From Fratercula arctica (taxonomy: Eukaryota; Chordata; Aves; Charadriiformes; Alcidae), in contig CANTUZ010000025.1 in the NCBI GenBank assembly GCA_947846985.1, positions 4,462,100-4,526,099 on the forward strand: DNA of 64,000 nucleotides. The letters run 5' to 3'. Below are positions 54,695-64,000 of this stretch, one piece after another (positions within the stretch are counted from its first letter, which is position 1; every line of letters begins with the position of its first letter). Below the pieces are notes generated by a model, which was given only the letters and a program-made list of their open reading frames with translations, was not told the origin of the DNA and searched no databases. Made by a program: the position numbers and the translations under genes.

Positions 54695-55879
54695 GTATTT
54701 CGTCTGGCTGTGATGGAGTTAATTTTCCCCATAGCAGCCCTTGTAGTACTATGCTTCGTATTGGTAACTAGAAAGTGTTAATAATACAACAGCGTTTTGG
54801 CTGCTGCTGAGCAGCGCTCGCACAGCATCAAGGCTGTCTCTCCAACATTCCCCCCTCACCAGTGGGCTGGGGGTAGGCAAGATCTTGGGAGGGGACATAG
54901 CCAGGACAGCTGACCCAAAGTAACCAAAGGGATATTCCATACCACATGACATGTGCTCAGCAATAAAAGCTAAGAGAAAGGAGAAGGGGAAGGAATTAAT
55001 CACAGAATTCTAGGGGTTGGAAGGGACCTCTGGAGATCATCTAGTCCAACCCCCTCCTGCCAAAGCAGGTTCACCTAGAGCAGGCTGGACAGGAATGCAT
55101 CCAGGCGGGTTTTGAATATCTCCAGAGAAGGAGACTCCACCACCTCTCTGGGCAGCCTGTTCCAGTGCTCTGGCACCCTCAAAGTAAAGAAGATTTTCCT
55201 CGTGTTGAGATGGAATTTCCTGTGTTCCAGCTTGCATCTGTTGCCCCTTGTCCTGTCACCAGGCACCACTGAAAAGAGTCTGACCCCATCCTCTTGACAC
55301 CCACCCTTTAGATATTGATAAGCATTGATGAGGTCCCCCCTCAGTCTTCTCTTCTCCAGGCTAAACAGACCCAGGTCTCTCAGCCTTTCCTCATCAGAGA
55401 GGTGCTCCATTCCCTTGATCATCTTTGTAGCCCTCCACTGGACTCTCTCCAGTAGTTCCCTGTCCTTCTTGAACTGGGGAGCCCAGAACTGGACACAGTA
55501 CTCCAGATGTGACCTCACCAGGGCAAGGATGACCTCCCTCGACCTGCTGGCCATGCTCTTTTTAATGCACCCCAGGAAACCATTGGCTTTCTTGGCCACA
55601 AGGGCACATTGCTGCCTCATGGTCAACTTGTTCATTATTCATTATTACAACATTTGTCTTCCAGAGCAACCGCTTCCTGGGAAGCAGCTGGACATCACCC
55701 GCTGATGGGAAATAAAGACGAAATATTTGTTTTCCTTTGCTTCTGTGCACAGTCTCTGCCTTTATCTTGACCCACGAGTTTGTTTTCCATCTTATTTTCT
55801 CCCCCCCATCCTGCTGAGGAGGGGAGTGATAGAGCAGCTTGGTGAGCACCTGACATCCAGCCAAGGTCAGCCCACCACA
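54695..55879 (+). repeat. LTR-E, split by CR1
   Basis: 'ggctgtgatggagttaattttccccatagcagc' start region, 'caataaaagc' (~54961), end 'gtcagcccaccaca' at 55879. Interrupted by CR1 55001-55636. The same family occurs at 62976-64000. Confidence 0.75.
55001..55636 (-). mobile_element. CR1 fragment in LTR-E
   Basis: 3' end 'cacagaattctaggggttggaagggacctctggagatcatctag'. RT C-terminal frame 55635-55075 ([20 protein letters not shown] ... [20 protein letters not shown]). 5'-truncated. Confidence 0.92.
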
Positions 55880-56684
55880 TACAGGTATTGGCAGATATGG
55901 CACCTGTCACTTCTTGACTTTGATAAAAGTTGTATTTGCATTGCTGTCATGGGAACTCTTGGCCTTGACCCAGCAACACCAGTGGTGGAACTTCAGGCAC
56001 TCTTCAGGAAAAATGGGGTCATCTCCAGATATGTCTACCATCTCTGCTCTACCAGGCAGCAGCCAGAGGTAGGAGGCTGCCTGGAGAAGTTGAGTTTTTC
56101 AACTAGATTTGATAGTTTAGTCATGAGCTCTCAGTGATGCTGAGGTGGTACAAAGGAACTGTAATCCAATTGCAACTTGGTAAGGAAGCAGGTTCCCCAA
56201 TATTGGAGAACATTTTGTTCCCCTGAATCCCTTTTCCACAGTAACTATATATTTTCATCAGGACTCACTCAATTTCCCTATCAGTTGCTGTTGCTCATTA
56301 TGCTAATAGTGCTGATTAGAGCATGGTTTGACCATACACAGATGTTGCTAATCGGCTGTTAAGCTTTGTACATATATTTATTGGGTAATGATTCTTGGGT
56401 ATCTACAATGACTGTTTGTTCCCTAGTATATTGTGAACTAAAACTACATTTCAAGGGTGGGGGGAAGACAATTCACATGCCAATGGCAATTCCTTCCTAT
56501 TAAAAAAACAACATAAAATGTATAACTGTGTTTCAGAGTCCACCAAGGCAAGGCCATGAGCACTTTGGAATTCAAGGATAAAAAGTACTGCCACAAAAGC
56601 CTTGGGCTATTTACATGGAAGGTTAAAAAGTAAAAGGCAGACTATAGTGTTGCAAATGAGAGTCACTTAGCATTGCAAAGGTTA
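55880..56684. other. No recognised feature
   Basis: Short frames without motifs; no LTR ends or LINE signature. Confidence 0.45.
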
Positions 56685-56910
56685 AGGCACTCTGCAATAT
56701 CCCCAATTTGGTACTGTCTGTAAACTTGCTGAGTGCACAGCTCATCAAGTTATCCAGGTTGCTAGTAAAGATATTCAATAGTATTGGCTCCAGTATCAAC
56801 CCCTGAAGGACACCACTAATAATTGGTCATTACTTGGAATTTGTACCACTGATCACAACCCTCTGAGCTCAGAAGCCCAGCCAATTTTCTATCCACTTTA
56901 CAAGGTGATA
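56685..56910 (-). mobile_element. Old CR1 fragment
   Basis: 'ggtactgtctgtaaacttgctgag', 'tcaacccctgaaggacaccact' and 'atcacaaccctctgagctc' match the reversed RT region of the other CR1 copies, at higher divergence. Confidence 0.75.
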
Positions 56911-57704
56911 GAGTATGGGTAAGGGTATGCGAGTATGTGGAAGGAGGGTATCTGGTCCTTTAAGACTATCTGGTCAAGGACCTTTTTTCAATGAAAAAAA
57001 GGATAATAAAAAGAGGAGGAAGCCATAAACAAGAACATACAGGGACACAAAACTGACTGAAAAATAGTAAGGGAGGCAGTGAGGAGAACCAAACCTGGTG
57101 AGTCATACTAACTGATGAGGGCATGTGAAAGTGTGAGAAAGTTTACTCCAGCAAGGTTATCTGATCAGGGACCTTGTAATTTGGGAAACTAAGGGAAAAG
57201 GGGGAAGCCAGAAACAAAAATATACAGAAACACATACCTGAAAAAAAAACACCACAAAACATGGAGACAATGTGACTGGAACACAGTTTGGGGGGTGACT
57301 GGAACATAGCCAAAGAAAGTTTGAGGTTTGGACTAGATGATCTTTAAAGGTCCCTTCCAACCCAAACCATTCTATGATTCAATGCACTGTAAAACAAGAA
57401 TAAGAAAAAAATCTCACCAGTCATGCTAATTGATGGGCTATCAAGAAACCACAGGCACCACTTCCAGGAAGATCAACCTGGTCTTTGCAATTGATAAGAC
57501 ACCAGAGTGGGAAAAGTGAGGGAACTGATAGAACTATACAAGCCCATGAAAGGACATGCAGGGGGAAGGTGGAGCTGTGAGGAACATAGAGGGGGGTGTT
57601 ACAACCCACTCAGAAAAGAGACTCAGATTCACAAACCCCCAGCAGCGCAGCCTAAGATGACACAAATATCAAGGTTTGTGTACAAACATTTATTAGATTA
57701 GTAG
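56911..57704. other. CR1 tail in otherwise featureless DNA
   Basis: 57325-57380 ('tttggactagatgatctttaaaggtcccttccaacccaaacc') is the last piece of a plus-strand CR1. The remainder has no recognised feature; two diverged direct repeats around 'ggtcaaggacct/gatcagggacct' are visible at ~56970 and ~57160. Confidence 0.6.
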
Positions 57705-58334
57705 TGTCATGGTTCGGGCCAGGTTGGCCAATGACAAGACAACAGATGCTCTCCTCCACCTCTCACTCCAAGGAAAGGAAGAAGAGAGATAAAGAGATTT
57801 ATGAGTTTAGAAAAGTCTAAACTAATGAAATATTAGCAATAAAAGAAAAAAGGATATAATTAAATAGATACAATGGATATATACAAATACATAAAAAGCC
57901 ATATCAAGCTCCCAGGGAGATGTCACTGACAGGCACTGGGGAAGTTCCAGACTAGACTCAGTGACAAATAGGAACTGGATTCCAGATCTTGATTCAGGAA
58001 CCAACAGATCAGGATCAAAGGCAAACAAACTGACACTGTCCACCTCAGAAATCAGTCTCCAAAGAAAAAACTATTGAAGAAGCTAAGCCATTGAAAAAGA
58101 AACCAAACCAAACCCTTTCATCCCTCAGCTTTTATACTGAGCATGGCAGATGGGATGGAATACCCTATTGGTCATTTTCAGGTCCCCTGCCCTGTCCCCT
58201 CCTCCCCACAGGTGCAACCCCTCCCCAGGGTAAACAACCAAGTCAGCTGACCCTGGTTGCCACAGCAACAGGTATAAGCAAGAGCCTCTCTCACTGAACA
58301 GAAAGTTGACTCTGCTCCACCCTAAGCCAGGACA
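57705..58334 (-). repeat. LTR-C copy with PPT
   Basis: 630 bp, ends 'tgtcatggttcgggcc' and 'cctaagccaggaca'. A purine tract (complement of 58335-58347, CTGGGGTGGAA) follows, so this is a 3' LTR of a truncated minus-strand provirus. Confidence 0.8.
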
Positions 58335-58704
58335 TTCCACCCCAGCACAGTAACATAGCCAGCAAGGCAGGGGCCTCATCGTTCAGAGCCTAGTCTCATA
58401 ATACCCAAGCAAAGCAAATAGAACAGATCCAGAGAACACAGCCAAGTTCTACCAAGAGTTCAGATCATCAGGCAAGCTCACGGTGATGAGACAAGTCTGA
58501 GACCAAGCTTGGAAACCACTCTGCAGGTCAGGCCTGCTGATCATAAAGCAGGTTCATAGTGATGAGATAGGGCTGAGTTGTAAAGTCAAGCCCACAAGTT
58601 AAGGTCTAGATCAATAAGGTCTGTAATAAGTTATAGCTAAGCTGGAAACTAGTACTCCTCCAACATAGCTCAGGTAGGGACTGAGGGCACAGGGGAGGGC
58701 TTAA
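58335..58704 (-). other. Probable ERV internal remnant
   Basis: Sequence upstream of the LTR-C polypurine tract without a recognisable frame; cut by the CR1 at 58705. Confidence 0.4.
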
Positions 58705-59984
58705 ATCATAGAATTGCTTAGATTGGAAGGGACCTTTCAGATCATCGAGTCCAACCATTAACCCAACACTGACAAAAACCATCAGTAAACCATACCACTA
58801 AACACTATGTCTACCTGTCTTTTAAATACCTCCAGGGATGTTGACTCAACCACTTCCCTGGGAAGCCTGTTCCAATGCTTGATAACCCTTTCAGTGTAAA
58901 AATGTTTCCTAATATCTAATCTAAACCTCCCCTGGCACAACTTGAGGCCATTTCCTCTTGTCCTATTGCCTGTCACTTGGGAGAAGAGCCTGACCCTCAC
59001 CTCTCTACAACCTCCTTTCAGGTAATTGTTGAGAGCAATAAGGTGTCCCCTCAGCCTCCTTTTCTCCAAACTAAACAACCCCTGTTCCCTCAGCTGCTCC
59101 TCATAAGACCCTCTCTAGACCCTTCACCAGCTTCATTCCTCTTTGGACACATTCAAGCTACTCAATGTCTTTCTTGTAGTGAGGGGCCCAAAACTGGACA
59201 CAGTACTCGAGGTGGGGCTTCACCAGTGTCGACTACAGAAGGACAATCACTTCCCTAGTCCTACTCACCACACTGTTCCTGATACAGGCCAGGATGCTAT
59301 TGGCCTTCTTGGCCACCTGGGCACACTGCTGGCTCATATTCAGCTGGCAGTCAACCAACACCCCCAGGTCCTTTTCTGCCAAGCAGCGTCTCTAGCCACT
59401 CTTCCCCAAGTCTATAGCATTGCATGGGGTTGTTGTGACCCAAGTGCAGGACCCAGCACTTGGCCTTGTTGAATCTCATACCATTGGCCTCAGCCCATCG
59501 ATCCAGCCTGTCCAGATCCCTCTGCAGAGCCTTCCTACCCTCAAGCAGGTTGACACTCCCACCTAACTTGGTGTTGTCTGCGAACTTACTGAGGGTGCAC
59601 TCAATCCCCTCGTCCAGATCACTGATAAATATATTAAAGAGAACTGGTCCCAATACCAAGCCCTGAGGAAACACCACCTGTGACCGGCCACCAACTGGAT
59701 TTAATTCCATTCACCACCACACTCTGGGCCCGGCCCTCTAGCCAGTGTTTTACCCAGTGAAGAGTATTCCCATCCAAGCCATGGGCAGCCAGATTCTCCA
59801 GGAGAATGCTGTGGAAACTGTATCAAAGGCCTTACTAAAGTCCAGGTAAACAACATCCACAGCCATTCCCTCATCCACCAAGCAGGTCACTTTGTCAAAG
59901 AAGGAGATCAGGTTTGTCAAGCAGGACCTGCCTTTCATGAACCCATGCTGACTGGGCCTGATCACCTGGTTGTCCTTCATGTGT
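58705..59984 (-). mobile_element. CR1, diverged, head-to-head partner
   Basis: 3' end 'tcatagaattgcttagattggaagggacctttcagatcatcgagtccaac'. Broken RT frames 59980-59750 ([27 protein letters not shown]), 59710-59351 (FADNTKLGG, where Asn replaces the second catalytic Asp) and 59078-58782. Ends abruptly at 59984 against a CR1 in the opposite orientation. Confidence 0.9.
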
Positions 59985-62429
59985 CCTCGTGGGGGATTTC
60001 AACCACCCTGACATCTGCTGGAGGGACAACACAGCAAGGCACCAGCAATCCAGGATGTTCCTGGAATGCATAGATGACAGCTTCCTCCTCCAAATGGTAG
60101 AGGAAGCAACAAGAAAAGGTGCTATGCTGGACCTCGTTCTCACCAACAGGGAAGGGCTGGTGACCAACGTGAGGCTCAGGGATAACCTTGGCTGCAGTGA
60201 CCACGAAGCGATAGAATTTAAGATCCTCAGGGCAACTAGGAGGATGTATTCCAAGCTTACGACCCTGGACTTTAGGCACGCAGACTTTGATCGCTTCAGG
60301 GATCTGCTGGCCAAAGTGCCGTGGGACACAGCTCTAGAGGGAAGGGGGGCCCAGGACAGCTGATCAGTATTCAAGGATCACCTTCTCCGTGTCCAGGAGC
60401 AAACTATACCGACAAAGAGGAAGGCAGGAAAGAATGCTAGGAGACCTGCCTGGATGAACAGGGAGCTCCTGGACACACTGTCATGCAAAAAGAAACTTTA
60501 TAAGGAGTGGAAGAAAGGACAGCTGGAATGGGGGGCATATAAGGAAGCTGTCTGAGCAGCAAGAGACCTGGTGAGAAAAGCTAAAGCTCAGTTAGAATTA
60601 AATCTAGCCAAGGAGATCAAGGGAAACGGCAAAAATTTCTATAGGTACATTAATGGCAAGAAGACGACTAGGGAGGGTGTGGGCCCCCTCAGAAAGGAAA
60701 CGGGGGAGCTGGTGACAAGTGATATGGAGAAGGCCGAGGTTCTCAACGACTTCTTTTCCTCAGTCTTCACTGGCAAGGGCTCCAGCTACGTTCCCGGAGT
60801 CACAGAAGACAATGGCAGGGGTTGGACAGAACTGCCCATCGTAAGTGAAGCTCAGGTTCGTGACCATCTGATGAACCTGAAAGTGAACAAGTCCATGGGA
60901 CCCGATGGGATACACCCACGGGTACTGAAGGAACTGGCGGATGAGGTTGCTAAACCGCTCTCTATTCTATTCCAAAAGTCATGGCAGTCTGGTGAGGTCC
61001 CCACTGACTGGAAAAGGGGAAACATAATCCCCATTTTCAAAAAGGGAAAGAAGGAGGAACCAGGGAACTATAGGCCAGTCAGTCTCACCTCCGTGCCTGG
61101 TAAGATTATGGAGCAGATCCTCCTGGAGGCACTGCTGAGGCAGAAGAATAACAAAGAGGTGATTGGGTACAATCAACACGGCTTCACCAAGGAGAAATCG
61201 TGCCTGACAAACCTGGTGGCCTTCTATGAGAAGGTCACAACATCAATAGACAAGGGGAGAGCAACTGACGTCATTTACCTGGACCTGAGCAAAGCCTTTG
61301 ACACTGTCCCGCATGACATCCTGGTCTCCAAGCTGATAAAATATGGCTTTGATGGACTGACAATTCAGTGGATAAAGAACTGGCTTGACGGCTGCACCCA
61401 AAGAGTGGCTGTCAATGGGTCCATGTCCAAGTGGAGGCCAGTGACAAGTGGAGTCCCTCAAGGATCAGTACTGGGACCGGTCTTGTTTAAAATCTTTCTC
61501 AGCGACATGGACAGTGGCATAGAGTGCACCCTCAGCAAGTTTGCCGACGACACCAAGCTGTGTGGGGCGGCTGACACGCTGGAAGGAAGGGATGCCATCC
61601 AGAGGGACCTTGACAGGCTGGAGAGGTGGGCCCATGCCAACCTCATGAAGTTCAACAAGACCAAGTGCAAGGTCCTCCATCTGGGTCGGGGCAATCCCAA
61701 GCACCAATATAGGCTGGGCAGTGACTGGCTTGAGAGCAGCCCTGAAGAAAAGGACTTGGGGGTGCTGGTAGATGAGAGGCTCAACATGAGCCGTCAGTGC
61801 GCACTAGCAGCCCAGAAAGCCAATCGTATCCTGGGCTGCATCAGGAGAAGCGTGGCCAGCAGGTCGAGGGAGGTGATTCTCCCCCTCTACTCCACTCTCG
61901 TGAGACCCCACCTGGAGTACTGCGTCCAGTTCTGGAGCCCCTACTACAAGAGAGGTATGGATGTGCTGGAAGGTGTCCAGAGAAGGGCCACGAGGATCAT
62001 CAGAGGGCTGGAGCACCTCTCCTATGGGGACAGACTGAGAGAGTTGGGGTTGTTCAGTCTGGAGAAAAGAAGGCTCCGAGGAGACCTTATAGTGGCCTAC
62101 CAGTATCTTAAGGGGGCCTCCAAGAAAGCTGGTGAGGGACTTTTTAGGATGTTGGGTAATGGTAGGACTAGAGGGAATGGATTAAAACTAGAGATGGGTC
62201 GATTCAGACTGGATGTTAGGAAGAAGTTCTTCACCATGAGGGTGGTGAGACACTGGAACAGGTTGCCCAGAGAGGTGGTGGAAGCCCCATCCCTGGAAGT
62301 TTTTAAGGCCAGGCTGGATGGGGCTCTGAACAACCTGGTCTAGTGGGAGGTGTCCCTGCCCATGGCAGGGGGGTTGGAACTAGATGATCTTCAAGGTCTC
62401 TTCCAACCCTAACAATTCTATGATTCTAT
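59985..62429 (+). mobile_element. CR1 with 590-codon open RT frame
   Basis: Begins inside the endonuclease ([15 protein letters not shown], frame from 59989, stop at 60361-60363). Linker to ~60570 has stops. RT frame 60571-62343 is open for 590 codons: [30 protein letters not shown] (~residue 235), [14 protein letters not shown], and the intact catalytic FADDTKL (~residue 323), through [19 protein letters not shown]. 3' end 'ttctatgattctatg' at 62429. The most intact CR1 in the window, but 5'-truncated with a broken endonuclease, so not autonomous. Confidence 0.93.
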
Positions 62430-62550
62430 GTTGTGCTCAGCACTAAAAGCTGGGAGAAAGAAGGGGAGGGGGAGCATTCAGAGTTATGGTGTTTGTCTTT
62501 CCAAGTAACCATTACACATGATGAAGCCCTGCTTTCTTGGAAATAGATGG
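62430..62550 (+). repeat. LTR-E fragment
   Basis: 'tgtgctcagcactaaaagctgggagaaag' and 'gtgtttgtctttccaagtaacc' match the middle of LTR-E (54955 onward and 55645 onward). Confidence 0.65.
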
Positions 62551-62975
62551 AATCAGACCCCGGGTCAAGGTGCCCCATGCATTTGTGATGCTAGAGATTG
62601 GAGCAAGTGAGGGTCTCAGCATCAATAGTTGGTGGGGCCACAGATCTAAGGAGCACGTGTCCCGACTGCCAGCTACTGGGGGGACCAGTGTGAGTGAATT
62701 TGGGCCACCCACAAAGGCTCCCCCAAAACCCCTTCCACTACCAAAACCTTGCCACATACACCAAATACACGTGCAATAAGCAAGGGGACACACCTACTGT
62801 CCACACCAACACAAGAGCTTGCAGTAACCTTCTCTAGCCTGCCCACACACATTTTTCTCACACACTCACTTCAGCTCTGCACTTCATTTCACTCACCACC
62901 CACAATTTGAGCCTTTTGCCAGGCCTGTTGGCACAACCCAGGTAACTCTGTAGGCCGTTTTTTGAGGCCCAATGT
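62551..62975. other. No recognised feature
   Basis: Includes one 'ccagctactggggggaccag' motif like those near 54080. No gene. Confidence 0.4.
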
Positions 62976-64000
62976 GCTGGTTTTGGCTGGGTGTCATGGA
63001 AGGAGTGATGCACTTCACTTGTAAGAGAGAAGCAGCAATATATTTATTGATACAAAACAATGATTTAACAAAGTTTTATAGTAGATGCGATAGTGTTTAA
63101 CAAGATTCGATAGCAAGGCACACTTGGTTATTTACTGCATAAAGGACAGGGTCTGACAGAACTGTCAGGTAGACCCTCCCGTTGAGTCACAAGGTTCAGG
63201 AAGGACCCCCTTGCTTTCTAAACTCCTTCTCAGAGAGGAGTCTAGGTGCGGCTGGATCCAATCCTAGTCCCAGACTTGGTCAATGGTTTATGCCTAAAGG
63301 ATTATATATGCACAATCAATCCTTTATATCACTTAGCTAAGAATTTCAAGATTTAGCATGCTATAGACCACTTACCGAGGATCTGTTGTGGCAAGGAATC
63401 TCTCAACTTCAAGGAGTAACCTTGAGAGGTGTCCCTACTCAAGGGGAGATCCTGTCGTGCAGCCTGCTATCATTCAGGAGAGCTCCAAAGTCTCTTGGGC
63501 TGTTCACTATTTATGGGGGTAAGATGATTGACTTATAGTCATATTTGCATATTGACCACAGTACCAGCATTGTGGTTAGGTGGGTGCATTGCTCAAGTTA
63601 GCCCTTGACTATTGTGGTGTTATCTGTCTCCCCGAAACCACCTTTGAGCCGGATGCAGCCATCACAACTAGATGCACCCATTATGACCACCATGGGTGGT
63701 TATCATTTGGGCAGGGTTATGGGAGATAAAGGTCAGGTTGGGGGCAGGGGGGGAGCACACCATCACTCTGGGATAGAGTTAATTTTCTTCATAGCAGCTA
63801 GTATGGAGATATGTTTTGGATTCATGCTGGAAATGGTGTTGACAACACAGGGGTGTTTTAGTTATTGCTGAGCAGTGCTTACACAGAGTCAAGGTCTTTT
63901 CTGTTTCTCACACTGCCCTGCCAGCGAGTAGGTTGGAGGTGCACAGTTGGGACAGCTGACCCCAATTGACCAAAGGGATATTCCATACCATATGACATCA
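62976..64000 (+). repeat. LTR-E, split by LTR-D, leaves window
   Basis: 'tgctggttttggctggg' (62976-62991) continues at 63773 'atagagttaattttcttcatagcagc' and matches 54700-54950 to the window end. Interrupted by 62992-63767. Confidence 0.75.
62992..63767 (-). repeat. Solo LTR-D in LTR-E
   Basis: 776 bp; plus-strand start 'tgtcatggaaggag'. 5 bp duplication ctggg at 62987-62991 and 63768-63772. The far terminus reads '...atcact', so the expected CA end carries a mutation. Its U3 resembles that of the LTR at 31-434. Confidence 0.75.

Noticed and set aside
59985..62429. Reading the head-to-head CR1 pair as one element with a 5' inversion (twin priming)
   Set aside because: Each half has its own complete CR1 3' end and they differ in divergence, so they are two insertions.

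Overview
The window looks like bird genomic DNA. It carries many CR1 LINEs with the typical avian 3' end (the 'ggactagatgatct...ggtcccttccaac' signature followed by 'attctatgattctatg') together with endogenous retroviruses (ERVs), solo LTRs and low-complexity tracts. I found no host protein-coding gene, tRNA, rRNA or CRISPR array. Nearly everything recognisable is a transposable element, often nested two or three deep. Such density would fit a W chromosome or another heterochromatic block, but that is inference. There is one assembly gap of Ns at 31547-32045. LTR family letters (A, B, C...) are my own labels for sequence groups seen here, not database names.

Layout. 1-3789: minus-strand ERV remnant (integrase tail, broken env) whose 3' LTR has a primer-binding site on its far side. 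3790-8249: one LTR (5505-6310) in AT-rich DNA with nothing else recognised. 8250-14922: a minus CR1, two diverged copies of a ~450 bp repeat flanking a GA-rich tract, and a plus CR1 inside that tract. 14923-20668: provirus A (minus, 327 bp LTRs, 6 bp target duplication). 20880-22900: broken LTR-J element with an ERVL-type solo LTR inside it, a CT-rich tract and an LTR fragment. 24408-31256: a solo LTR-C split by ERVL copy 1 (24798-30965, gag-pro-pol, no env). 32046-42011: ERVL copy 2, split by the young provirus B (32205-38899, 353 bp LTRs, 6 bp target duplication). 42102-42829: solo LTR-C. 42835-46870: plus-strand ERV with coiled-coil Gag, protease, env and 3' LTR but no reverse transcriptase. 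46871-62429: CR1 copies alternating with LTRs. 62430-64000: LTR-E type LTRs, one split by LTR-D.

The most unusual structure is shared by proviruses A and B. Both carry a common mosaic core of roughly 3 kb: a Gag linker segment, a non-coding stretch, an embedded promoter half of a third LTR (LTR-I) with its polypurine tract, an alpharetrovirus-like TM envelope, a TATA-bearing stretch, and then a truncated integrase lying downstream of env. A complete solo LTR-I at 52470-52964 lets the embedded piece be recognised. The core sits between two different LTR types, each with clean 6 bp target duplications and low LTR divergence (9/327 and 3/353 differences counted by eye). This suggests a chimeric, coding-defective retroelement that still moved recently, presumably using proteins supplied by other retroviruses.

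All retroviral genes seen are broken by stops, frameshifts or deletions. The longest open frames are a 590-codon CR1 reverse transcriptase (60571-62343), a 485-codon Gag (18507-19964) and a 304-codon TM envelope (45234-46148).
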